A stretch of DNA of 44,548 nucleotides from Pelargonium nanum (Eukaryota > Streptophyta > Magnoliopsida > Geraniales > Geraniaceae), in contig JAYMTF010000218.1 in assembly GCA_036897485.1 (NCBI GenBank), positions 1-44,548 on the forward strand, in the 5' to 3' direction. Position 1 is the stretch's first letter, and each line of letters starts with the position of its first letter. The translations under genes and the position numbers were made by a program. Shown one piece after another: positions 20,666 through 32,400 of this stretch. The notes under the pieces are model-generated. The model saw nothing but the letters and a program-made list of their open reading frames with translations. It was not told the DNA's origin and searched no databases.

Positions 20666-22288
20666 GATGGATTGTGTGCGATCTCCTGAAAATTCAAATT
20701 GCTCTGTGTAATGTGTTTTTATATAATTATGTGGTTTTTGTTTTGTGGGTAAACATTTACAGATCCTTGATTCTCCCCCATTTTGGCTCGCCTGCGATTG
20801 GCTTAATTCAAATATTGTTCCGTTGTATCATAATCTTTGTCTTACCCATGAAATTGAGCACCAACTTTCCAGTTTCGCGGCAAAAGAAACCAGAAATGTA
20901 GACAAGCTTTTCTTTCTAAGGTTGAATGTCAAGTTTCTTTAAGAACAATGTAAAGGAAAATGTTATTCATTTTATTTATATTTTGTAACCATGCACAACG
21001 ATAGAATACTTTCAAACAAGGGATCAAGCTCATGACAATATAGTTACAACGAAGCGCTGAGGATTGACAGTGGACTTGTATCGAATTTACTATCCAAATT
21101 TCGGTCTATGCAAAAAACATCAATTTTTATTCATACTTTCTCTACATCATACTCTCCTCGTCAATAAGGTCTTTCATTGAACTATTAACCCTTTGTTGAT
21201 GACTCGCATGCTCCATCAGCTACATTGTAAAGATATGAACTTGTCTACATTGTTGTTCATATTCTTGATCTCGCAAGCGCTGAGTTTGGTTGTCAATAAG
21301 AACGACTACTTGTCCTCTATCATTATGATTGCGACCACAATCAAATCTTTAAGAAGTTTGTAGTTGTTCAGTCTTATGAAAAACAATCTTAATACCACTT
21401 AATGTGGTTATCAAAAAGCAATCTTAAGATTTGATATTACTCACTGCACAATTATGTGTATACAAAAATAAACTGATCCTAAGAACAAGATGCATGATTA
21501 AAAATAAACTATTTATTCTTTCTTATTAATTTTCTGAAAATTATTTGAACTCTTCCTCAATAACCAACAACAAACATCTATATGGACAAAACTTGATTCT
21601 GATAAGAAATAAGAGATTGTTATACATTTCTAAAAAAAATCTCCGACAAGAAAACTATCTCAGGAGCTCATGATGGCATAATTAAGACGAAACGATAAGT
21701 GCTGAATGCGTGTCTGTTTTAAATGTTTTTGACAATCTTGTATCTTTTAACAAAATCTAAAAAGAGTCGTGAGCTTTAAGGATACATGGGATCATGTACA
21801 ATTTCCCTTTATACCACCATCATTCTTTAGTAAATTTGTAATTAGAAAGATTTTGTATATTTAAAGAATTGTAATTCCATTCAGAGAGTCAAAAAGAAGG
21901 TAATGCTGCTACTGATACCTGATACATTAGCATCTTGCAATAGCAGAAAATCCCAAGTACTTGCAAAAATTTATCAACAAAGATAACAAACAATGCATAT
22001 TTCATAAATTAACCAAAAGGTGAAAGTTTACATAGTAAATGGAATTAGATCCACTAGGAAAATCCTCAAATATCCATCCATTTTAATTTTTCAAGGCCGA
22101 AAAAGCTCATCGCTTATAAACAGGCCACCCACCCATACCACCAGTCTTAAAAAAAGCATCAACCAACCATTCTTCCCCTTCCTCGATAGCTTTCACTAAA
22201 TAATAATTTCAGAAAAACCAAGAAACATATCCAACACCACCCCGGTTTTGCTCTTCTAAAGCAACTGCCATTTGATATGGACATATAA
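20666..22288. other. Intergenic region between the small gene and TFIIA-L
   Basis: AT-rich, 1.6 kb, with the 3' flank of the small gene and the 3' UTR of TFIIA-L. I see no coding segment, element ends or RNA gene. Confidence 0.6.
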
Positions 22289-25200
22289 TCAGAAGTCAAA
22301 TTCTCCGGTTGCCTGCAGAAGATAGATTAACACTTATGAATCAATGCATTTCAAAGTTCGAGTGCATGATTGTTCAAGACATGATGAAAGAATAACAGTA
22401 ACTCCCTCCGTCCCAAATTGTCCACTTTCCATTTTTTGGGATGATGACTTAGAGCTAGAGTTGGGGTTTTCCCTTAATACCCTCATGTGTTCTTGTTGTA
22501 ACAATCTCAATGGGCTCTAACCAACTTATTTTAAGAACATTGTTGGTAATTCATGCATAACTAACTAACTAACTAACTAACCAAAACAGAAAGTGAACAA
22601 TTATTTTGGGACTGAGAGAATAATATTTAAGAAAAGCATATATATACCTTATTAAAGAGAATGTCCTTGTTGTTTATGTGCATGATGCCATCTTTCAGTG
22701 TGCATTTCCACCTGCTCTTGGTACGCGTCACCTAATTGACCCACCAAGACATTTTTTTGTTTAGTAAATGAAGAAGAATCACCAAAGCTATGAGATCTAC
22801 GCATCATGCTACAAGACAGCAAAGAAAAGAGAGTTTACCTTGTCAAACTGAGCCAAAACTAAATGCTGTGTATTTAGCTCGTCACCTTGATCCACATCAT
22901 CCAAATCATCATCATCGTTTTCATTCAAAGGTGGCTCATCATCATCATCATCTTCTCCAATATCATTCTGAGCAGGAATTGCAGGAGTGGCCGCCTGTAA
23001 ATCTGTAATGAGAGATGGACAACTCTAAGATCAGATTTTATGAACTCAAAATGTATCACAAGTGTTTGCACATCAATTTAGAAAAACTACCATTGGGGGC
23101 TGGTGTGTTCACTATGTTGTAGTCTTCATTGACAACTCCTTGATAGTTGTATATCTTCAAGAGAGCAAGAGGAGACATAAAGAAAAAAAAACAGCATTAA
23201 CAAGTGAAGCAAATCTCATAAAACTTTGAGATAGAGAGAAAGGGGCTATACAACAAGACATGGAATGTATAAAACACCCAACAATTTCCTAAGCCCATAT
23301 CCATTAGAACATTCAACCATTGTTCCATCAGCAACCAGCTACTTCCATAGCAACCATACTTCACTACTTTAAAGCATCTAAACTAAAATCCCAACCTCCA
23401 CTTCATTTCAAGAGTTTCTACAAAACTATTGTTTTTAAAGATAACGTAATCCTATATTTTCTCTTCAATCATAACATAATTGTGAGATGTGTACAGTAAT
23501 TAAGTAAAACTGACAATAAACCAAAATTTGAGACCAAAGCTGACACTAATATTGAATGCTCTAAACATAGAGGAAGAATCACAACTACTTAAACTAAACA
23601 CAGCCTGGAAAGCTAGAAGTTGATTTTCATGCCAGCAATCATATTACCACATGCAATGTCTCTATATGAAGATTTGCAAGATATTAATTGGAATGCTCGA
23701 GTACCTAAGAGATACTTACATTGGGAGTGGAGAGAACGTCATCATACGGATCAGGCATTGGTCCATCCAATTGAGGAATCTTTGAGGATGACTTAGCCAC
23801 ACATGAAGATGTCTTTCTATTTGCAGCAGTAGCCATGTCAAATCTAACAGCAGAATTGCTCCCTTGGCCCACCTGAAAGGTTTTTAATGATGGTTCAAAC
23901 AAATGCATAATCTATAATTCAACCATCATCATAATCATAATTTTCAATCCTGTATATACATTATTCAACAAGTTAACTAGTCAAGGTTTTCACTAAATGC
24001 TTGTTCCCAATTTACAATGCAAACTGAACAAAAACATCTTGTCCTAAAATGTACCTGTCAACAATGACAATGAAGTGACCCCCAAGACAAACGACACTTG
24101 ACCCTTATTTACTTTGTCTTCAAAGTTTGGAAACTGTCAACAACTAAGGTATTTATAGGCTATAGCAAATATGATAGGACTGCGAAATCATTAATTCATC
24201 ACGAACTCTGTTCATGTTCTATTTCACCTTTCTACCTCCACTTAAGAACTCACCCTCCAACTCATCCATACATCTTGTTGACATCATGACTAGAGCTGTC
24301 CTGTCATCTACCACCCACCACAGCCAGTCAATCTAATTCTTTCATATCACATATCATGCCAAGTTGTCAACATTTCAATCTGGGAATGCACAAACATCAC
24401 GACATACACTTCTGTTTTAATTCTTCTCGACAAATCAAATTATACATCACGCCAATATTCTTAGTTAATCCAAATTCCAAGGATATTCAAGGACTCTTTA
24501 TCAAATAACCAGAGTGGGGGACAAGTTATTATGGTCACACAAGCCATCCACAAGACCACAACCACCAAATCAAAACCACAAAAAACTGCCAAACACCCAT
24601 TCTTCTATCCCCGTGAGGGCATGAACATTACTTCCCACTTAAATATTCATCACTGCATTAAATCATTAATTCGCATCTCTTGAAATAAAATTTCTTCCAA
24701 ACTGAAACAATTTTTTTTCACAGCTTAGACCAGAACAAATTTTAGCCCTTCACAGGTTCTTATTCACAGATATTCCGGCGATTTCCAACTTACTTTCAGA
24801 ATTCAGCTTGCGGCTCAAAACTCTTAAGATTAAAATTTTCTTATGACCCTCTAAGCTTCATAGCTCCAAAACCTGTACTATTCTACTCCATACATTCCAA
24901 ATACAGCAGGGTAATCAACGAGTGCATGCTACTTTTAAATTCCCAGATGACTCACGACCACTCCAATCATGAAAGCTATCAACAAATTTAAGAATTTAAA
25001 TTGTCACATCTTGTCCACCTACGAGTTCATACTCACCAACACAATTAGGAAGACTACCATATGTCTACCAACTTATAGTTAACTAAAACCAGTACTTTCC
25101 AACCCCACTCTTACGCTCACTAACTTAGAGAACTCTGCAACCGATTCATGATATGCATCCAGCGCTTCAACCTAAGTTCAGCTGAATCAGCCCATACCAC

Positions 25201-27166
25201 TGCAGCTCTCACAAACAATTGCCTATGGCAAATGTCTGGCACTCACATCGAACACAGGATATGCCAGAAATAGATACAAGGCAATTTGAACATATATGTG
25301 AATAGTCTTAACACTAATGATACCATTTACCAGTCCGAATAATCACTTGATGCCTCAATTTCTGGCATGGGGATCTAATATAAGATTGTATGCAATCTAA
25401 CAACCAGTGTCATATATCAATCCTCTTGAGGACTATGAAACATGACAAGATGAACTAATAATGACAGTGTCTTATTATTAATAATAATTTAACATGGTTA
25501 GGTCTCTGTCTAGTTCTAGTAACCACATTTATTGACAAAACACAAAATCAGTCCCAAATAAGCAGATAAAAATAAGTCGAAAGTTAGCGTGTATGCATTG
25601 AGCTTATGAGAACAGACTTGGACAAAACAAGCAAACAAATATTAAAATCAAGATAAAAGACTAACCTCAAATTCAATCTCAAAAAGTTTTGGAGTATCAT
25701 CAGCAGCTCCATCTTGCTGAGGAATATATCCACCAGCTTGATATTGAGAAGGAAAATCCTCCCGTTTTCGTTTTCCAGCAGACATCATGAAGAAGTCCTG
25801 GATTTTTTCTCCAACATTAAAATCAATTGACAAATTGAATGGCAACATTGTGTTTTCCTTTTGAAATTGGATGGCTCGTACTAGACAATAATTATTCAAA
25901 GAGGTATCCCAAAAGGAGGCACATAACCTTAGAGGGTTAGACATCCAAAACTCTTCATTTGAGCAGAAATTGAGACGTCATATTGTGATACCACATGAAC
26001 TAACAACAGGAATTACCTGTGTCAGGGGTTGATTAGAGGTTCCTCTGTCTGGCTCATCCCGCCCTTCCACATAAGCTACAAGAATACAGCATCAATTACC
26101 AACCCATCATAAAGGGAAAAAAGTACTTTTCCAAGTCTACTTACCAACATTGACATCAAGTGGAGGCCTTTGGCTCATCCAGGGAGAAGGAGGTGGCTGC
26201 GATAAGACAAAGACATGTGTTAACAATTGAGCAGGTTCCTCAAAAGTAAAAAAATGTTGGCAGCATTCAAATTCAAAATGGGAAAGACAAAATAACGGCA
26301 GACTGGACAAGTATAATAGATGCAAAGCTTCCAAAGCTATATATGCGTAGCAAATAAATAATTCTGAATGGCGCTGCTGTGTCTACCATAAAGGGACTGG
26401 GTCTTCCGGCTTTCCCATCAGGATTCCCATTATTTGCACTTGTCTCTTGTCCAGGAGTTGGAGTAGAATAGTCACTTTGTCCAGTAGGAATGTTATACAT
26501 AGAAGAGTTGTCTGCTGTTCCCGGCAAAGGTGTCTGAATGGGAGTTTGTAAAGGGGTCTGCATTTCAAATCACACATCAGAAATAAAAATTCAACAAAAT
26601 TAGGGATTGTGATTACAAATTCAACAAGAGGCTTACAGGAGGAAAGAGTATCTCAGCAGTAGGAGTTTCATACTCCTCAGTCCCTTCGTAGGGCACATTA
26701 AGATCGTGAACAGGAGTGATTGGACCACCTTGTGTCGGCTTAGGCGCAGAGGACCTGTCTATAGGTCCGCACACAACACCAGCTTGCATCATTTTAAGCT
26801 CCCATGTCTGAAAACAATCAACCAGATCATCATTAGATACAACAAGGCTCCAATACACAACAAATCGAACCAATCAGTAAATCTCAAAACCCTAGAACTC
26901 GTCAGATCCACACACAGATCTGCCAAAACCCCCCATTCTCTCCCAAATCAAACACCACCACTTCACTCACCAAAACACAAAAAAACAATCAAAATCCCAA
27001 AGCTAAACATTCAAATCGCGCGAGAGAAGAAAAAGAACATTACTCCTTGGAGTTCTTGGAGAACAGTCTCCCCCGGGCCGCCGTTGCTGGTGAACTCCTC
27101 GGTCATCTTGTTGATGACATCTTCGATGACGTGGATGTAGACCGAACTCGTCGTCGAAGTCGTCAT
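22289..27166 (-). CDS. TFIIA-L: Transcription initiation factor IIA large subunit (TFIIA alpha/beta)
   Basis: Eleven exons in transcript order, 27166-27044, 26807-26637, 26557-26387, 26196-26145, 26075-26017, 25797-25666, 23872-23720, 23154-23091, 23002-22839, 22731-22648 and 22312-22289, give 398 residues; the Arabidopsis protein is slightly shorter. The N-terminal part (VYIHVIEDVINKMTEEF, then WELKMMQAGVV) forms the helix bundle with TFIIA-S. A long Pro/Thr/Gln-rich linker carries DLNVPYEGTEEYETPTAE and PPSPWMSQRPPLDVNV, with IPQLDGPMPDPYDDVLSTPN further on. An Asp-rich stretch precedes QHLVLAQFDK, and the C-terminal WKCTLKDGIMHINNKDILF with GEFDF belongs to the beta-barrel that touches TBP and DNA. 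The factor stabilises TBP on the TATA box. Intron 6 is 1.8 kb, and the last coding exon has only 8 codons including the stop. Confidence 0.96.
22402..22620. mobile_element. Stowaway-type MITE in the last intron of TFIIA-L
   Basis: The left end CTCCCTCCGTCCCAAATTG is the classic Stowaway terminal sequence. The right end, reverse-complemented, reads TTCTCTCAGTCCCAAAATAA and continues TTGTTCACTTTC, matching the left TTGTCCACTTTC. Flanks are TAA on both sides (22399-22401 and 22621-22623), which includes the TA duplication expected of Tc1/mariner relatives. It is about 219 bp and non-coding, with an internal AACT tetranucleotide run (about 22559-22580). It ends 27 bp from exon 10 and fills most of the 335-bp intron. 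Confidence 0.8.
23873..25665. other. Long intron 6 of TFIIA-L
   Basis: A 1793-bp intron, far longer than the others in this gene. Strand composition is skewed (A and C on the forward strand, so T and G on the transcript). No element ends, coding segment or nested gene is recognisable. Confidence 0.7.
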
Positions 27167-27420
27167 TCCTCGGGAAAAAGAAGATGAAAATTCGATTCAA
27201 GCTCCGGTAGGTTGTGGCGAATGGGCTGGGGGGGTTCGTGACTGGAAATTCGATGCCGATCGAGTGATTTTCTCGGGAAAATTGGAGGTAGGATGAGAAA
27301 TTGAGGAGGTGAGGGTTGAGGAGTGAGAGGCTGAGATGGAGAACGGCGGAGAAGGAAAGAGGATAGGGGGGAGGAGGAGAGAGAATGGGGCGGACCAGAG
27401 ACGAAGAATAAAGAGTGCAA

Positions 27421-27429
27421 TATAAATAG
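27421..27429 (-). promoter_or_regulatory. Probable TATA box of TFIIA-L
   Basis: CTATTTATA on the reverse strand lies about 255 bp upstream of the TFIIA-L start, before a CT-rich leader (GA-rich on the forward strand, 27290-27410). Position and context suit a TATA element; the start of transcription is not known. Confidence 0.45.
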
Positions 27430-28139
27430 GTTTGCATCCGATTATATGCGTGGGTCCACGTGTCTAAATCTCTGCACCTTCCTGTGTTTTCTATTTTCTT
27501 TGCCTCCTTTTTGCTACATTTATACTATAAATTACGTGTCTCTCTATATCTACTATGGGTGAACTCTTATATGCTCCTCCTCCGTATCTATACGCGTACA
27601 ACAACAAAGTTTGCTTTTGTTTGGCTTCAATTTGGACAACCAATCACAAATGTTTTAAAATTTGTTTAAAATTTGTATATATGATGAATGTGTGATTTAG
27701 ATCTGTACCCGCGGGCATTTAACAAAAATTCGATCCAATCATTTTTGGATAAGGACGGATTATTGCGTTTAAAAGCCCTTCTATAAACATTTTAAGTGAA
27801 ATTATAAATAGGTAAATAAAGACATTTTTTTCATCGGAAACTAAAAAACTATTAATTAGGTAACAACCCAATAGTAGCTCATAACAAATCAAACATGCTA
27901 AAGAAAAAATATGTTGTTATTCACTCAAAGAAGCCTAACGAGTTTGATAATACATGAGTCACCTGATTCGCAGACCTTTTAGCAAATAAAAAATATACTA
28001 CACACAACTAAGCTGCAATGGGTATTAATAACCAAGTTGATGGTAACAAGAATATGATTTAAAAAATTAAATCATACCAACCCAATTCGCAAACCCACTA
28101 TATCGTCCAAACCACCATTGTTTCAATCTCCTTTTTCAA

Positions 28140-28800
28140 ACCCGCCCAACTAGAGCGTCCTCCCCCCGCCCCTTTACACACGTACACTTTCCATGTTAGT
28201 CTTACACAATCCATCATGGCTCGCAACGACTACTCTAGAAAAAATGTGGCTCTATTAACATTTATTTTAAGCCACCCTTTTAGTAGACGCTGCCGTTGAC
28301 CAGTTTCGCCAGCTCCCTCCCTCGCCCTACCTCTATGAACTTCCCTTGACCGTTCTACCTCCACCATCTCATCTATCCTCCCATCATCTCTAATTGCGCC
28401 GTCCTCATACTGCTAATGGAACCTAACAACCCACATACCTCATCCCATATATCTCACACTTATTGATAGTATTATTTTTCATCATTTCCAAACAATATAA
28501 CAAAGTTTCAACAACAATTCCTGGTACCTCTAAGGCATGATCCTCTCAAATCAATCTACTCCCAAATCGACTCGTCGCTAGCACAAAGTGTTTACGCCTT
28601 GTATTGGCCTGAATTTTAATATAAGCATGGGGTAAACAAGCTTGGCTGTGTGCCTCCAACCCCTCTGTCTTTCAGCATTCGTGAGCAAATTGGATCTCAA
28701 GAAGAATGTGAGATATAGTCCCTAGACTCATCCCACACACTGGGCACAACCCGTCAACCTCAACTCCACGGTGCAACATGTTTGCAAGCACCCGCGCTAT
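28140..28800 (-). mobile_element. Decayed LINE (non-LTR retrotransposon) 3' part
   Basis: On the reverse strand, 28800-28690 reads ARVLANMLHRGVEVDGLCPV, then CGM and SHILLEIQFAHEC. This is the zinc-binding domain (zf-RVT) that follows the reverse transcriptase in plant LINEs, with its second half altered (LLE-I where a Cys is usual) and a stop just after. Further along, 28281-28253 reads KGWLKINVN and 28235-28172 reads VVVASHDGLCKTNMESVRV in another frame, the opening of the RNase H-like domain. The order zf-RVT then RNase H is right for a LINE. Stops and at least one frame change break it. No reverse transcriptase core lies upstream, so the copy is 5' truncated. Confidence 0.6.
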
Positions 28801-29323
28801 AAAAAGTGCACATATAAACATAGTTAACATACAAATTCATTTAGGCAGTTTGAAATTCAAATGACTCGATTCATCGAACAAAAAATAAAAAACGATCATA
28901 AATACGAATAACTCGAATTTGTCGCGAATATAATATAAAATTAAATTTTTAGATGTCATATTTGACTTTTAATACGTTACCGTGTACATTATAAATATTT
29001 TTTTTTTCCAAAAGAAACAAGGCCTCCAAGCGTGTTAGCAGTGAATAGTTAGAGAATAGAGAGAAGTCACGTGACGATGAAGGGTAAAGGAGTAAAAGCA
29101 TGAAGATGGATAAATCCGTAATTAGATAAATTGATTAGGGCACGAAGCGAGTTCACTCGGCTCGCGCATACCCACACAGCCTCTAAACCCCAAATCCCAA
29201 CAGAAGCTCACATCTTCATCACCGTACGCTCAACACAGAGAATTTGGTTTCAGAGAAGACACAGAAACAGAAAGAGATTGGCCCAATCTCATCGCCTTCA
29301 CTTTTCCCCAAATCCGTGTTCAG

Positions 29324-29400
29324 GTAAGGTACTCGATTCCGCCATAGATTCACACACAGCGTTCATTTCAATTACACCACTTAACTCTGTCCATTTACAG
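29324..29400 (+). other. Probable 5' UTR intron of the SRRM1-like gene
   Basis: A CAG|GTAAGG donor (29324) and a T/C-rich CCATTTACAG acceptor (ending 29400) bracket 77 bp just upstream of the start codon at 29435. Leader introns of this size are common in plant splicing-factor genes. This is inference from splice signals only. Confidence 0.5.
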
Positions 29401-29434
29401 CTAGTTTCCTCTGCCTTCTTCGCAAACCCTAGAA

Positions 29435-32400
29435 ATGTCGGGCGGGTTCTTTCGGGTAAGTTATTGCTCAGCCCTTCTGATTAGTTGTTCAATTGTTAAT
29501 TGATGCGATTACATAGTTTTGAACCGTTGTTTTTCTACAGATCTTTTTTATCGAGTTCACGAATTATTGAATTTGGTTGATTTTGATTGTATTTGGTTAG
29601 GGTACCTCGGCCGATCAGGACACTCGGTTCTCCAACAAGCAGGCCAAGCTCATGAAATCTCAGAAGTTTGCTCCCGAATTGGAGCATCTGGTTCGTTCTC
29701 ATTACTCATACATTTGTTTATCTGATTCTCGATGCGTGCCTGATAAGGTCTTGTATATTATCATGACAATTGTAATCAATGGTTGGAATCTCTGATCATT
29801 CTCATTGCCATTTAGACACCTTTAATGTCATGAGTCTCAGGACAGTTGAAGTTGGGTGGTTTACTGGTGTAATTGAGGAAATTTTCTTGGAATTGAACTG
29901 AATATTTTGTTGATATTCTGGATTGTCAATTTGTTTCATGTAAAGACATGAGTTGTGTGACAATGGAAGTAGGTTTGGTATCTAAAATTTTAAGAAATTT
30001 GGGATTTTGGCTCCTAAGGAATATTATATATTTTTATCACACTAGAGGCAACTAAATATACAAAATTAAGAATAGTCAGCAAACTAGGCATTCTAAAGGA
30101 TTTGTTTTATTTTTGGTTTTACAATTTATATATCACTTCTCTCAGGTGGACATCACTAAAGTGAAGATGGATGTAATACGACCTTGGATTGCTAATAGGG
30201 TGACTGAGCTTCTCGGATTTGAAGATGAAGTTCTTATCAACTTTATTTATGGTCTTCTAGAAGGAAAGGTACTCAAACATCATGTACCTTATTACTTATT
30301 ATTAGTTTATTACTACCAACTAATTTTATTTATTTATTTGCAAAACTCTATTATTATGATCCTCACACTCAGCTTTTCTATCAGACTATCACTGCAACCC
30401 TCTTATTAGGGTGTCCTAATGCAATGGTTGAAAATATTAGTTGTTGTAGACTTGTAGTGATCCAATCAAAATAACTGAACACTGAGCTTAAGATTGTTTC
30501 TTTAATTTTCCTTTCATTATCTGTTAACATTTAATTGTTACAAGAGTCTTGGGTTTTAACTTGTATTACTTTAGCTTACTTTAATGTTGTTTAAAGTAAT
30601 TGCATTCCTGATGACAGGTGGTGAATGGGAAGGAGGTTCAGATATCGCTCACTGGATTCATGGAGAAGAATACAGGAAAGTTTATGAAGGAGCTTTGGAC
30701 ACTTCTTCTAAGTGCACAAAAGAATGCTAGTGGTGTTCCTCAACAGATATTGGATGCTAAAGAAGAGGAAACTAGGCAGAAAAAGGTTGAGTGTTTTTAT
30801 ATGCTCATACTTTAGCTCATAGTCATTTCACTTAGGGTCCCTGTATTAACAATATACCATGTAAAATTGCAGGCTGAGGCAGATCGCATAGCAAACGAAA
30901 TTCAGAAAAAGAGAGAGAAAGAAAGTAGAGAAATTGAGCAAGAGAGACTGAAGAAGATGGTAATACTAAATCATTCATGCCGGAGTTAGATTTTCTAGAG
31001 CTGGGTTTTTGGTTTTGACTTCCATTCGTGTTTTTCATGGCATTCAGCTAGCTTCTGCAATTATTTGGGTTCATGTCCTTTACCTCAAACTACTGTAGGA
31101 CGGCGGTGCTGAGTTGAAGGCCACTGATGCTGGTTCTGATCCAACCTCAAAGCATGGAATGTTGAGGGCGTCAGGTCTTGGTCTCGAGGATGAGAAAGAA
31201 ACAAATGGGAGGAATGGCGCCAGAGGAAGAAACAGGTGAGGAAAATATTTGACTATCTGGCAAACAACATGGATCTGTTTCTTGCATCAAGTTGGAATAA
31301 TTTGGCAATTATACATGCTAAATGTTTGATTTATTATGTCGGTTGTCTTCCTACCTATTGTTTAGGAAGGAAGCCAAAAATAGTGTTTAGAACTATTTTT
31401 AGCCAAATATGATTGTCTGGGTTTCTAATTTATGTTTGGTGAAACATTTATTTTTGCTTATTATAATGTCTAGGGTTTGCTGATGAAGAGGTTTGAAATT
31501 TTGTGGCGGGCATAACTTCCCACAGTTTGGTTGAAGCGGTGCAGTTCCATATTTTGTCTGTTTGGTCAGTTTGTTATTGTGACTGCTAGATGTTGGGACT
31601 ATTTTTTCTTTTTGCCAGTTCTTGAAGTTGTTACAGCACCATTGCTCCCTTATCAGGGTTAATTACTTTAATCTACCCTATATTTTCAGCTGAATTTGAA
31701 CTCCTCTTACCTTATTCGGTCACATTTGTATATTGATAGACAAATATGGCCGTTCCTGCCAATGCATGCTTATTATAAAGGAAGACAACACAAGTTTCCA
31801 AATATTGGTCACAAAACCCTATTAGGAATGTTAGCATGTACTTATTTTCATTAACGACTTGGAGAACTTGAAGGTCTGATTGCTTTCTGTGATCATCAGT
31901 AACGCGTTTTTGCTTCACAGTGGTTTCTAGGTAGAAAGTATCTTGGTGAAAACAACTTCTAAATTTTGTAAATACACCACCTAGTTGTGTAACATGAAGA
32001 TTGATAGATTTCCCCATTTGGCTGACCATTATTCGATTTCTTCTCGGGCATTATTCTGATTATTGTATCATATGGCTAAGTGTGTCATGTAATTTATTTA
32101 TTTTACTCTTGCTTTTCCTTGCAGTGGCTCACCATCTAGGTCAATGAGCAAATCTTTCTCTAATTCCAGAAGTTACTCAGAGTATGCATCATTTTCTAAC
32201 CACCAGTAATATTATACATGCTGTCATGATATTTATTTTTGTTCCAAGTATGATTATATATGTGATATATTGAGCAAAGGGTGCATGTATATTGTACTCT
32301 GTTTGGTGATCATAATTTTTATTTTTCAAATTGTATGATCTGACCCAAAGAAAACAATATTTTAGTGACAAGCGTAGGTCAAGGAGCGTATCAAAATCAC

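Larger units (their letters stand above)
27167..29434. other. Divergent upstream region of TFIIA-L and the SRRM1-like gene
   Basis: Holds the TFIIA-L leader and promoter, AT-rich DNA, a LINE relic (28140-28800) and the SRRM1-like promoter and leader from about 29040. No intact gene is seen. Confidence 0.6.
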
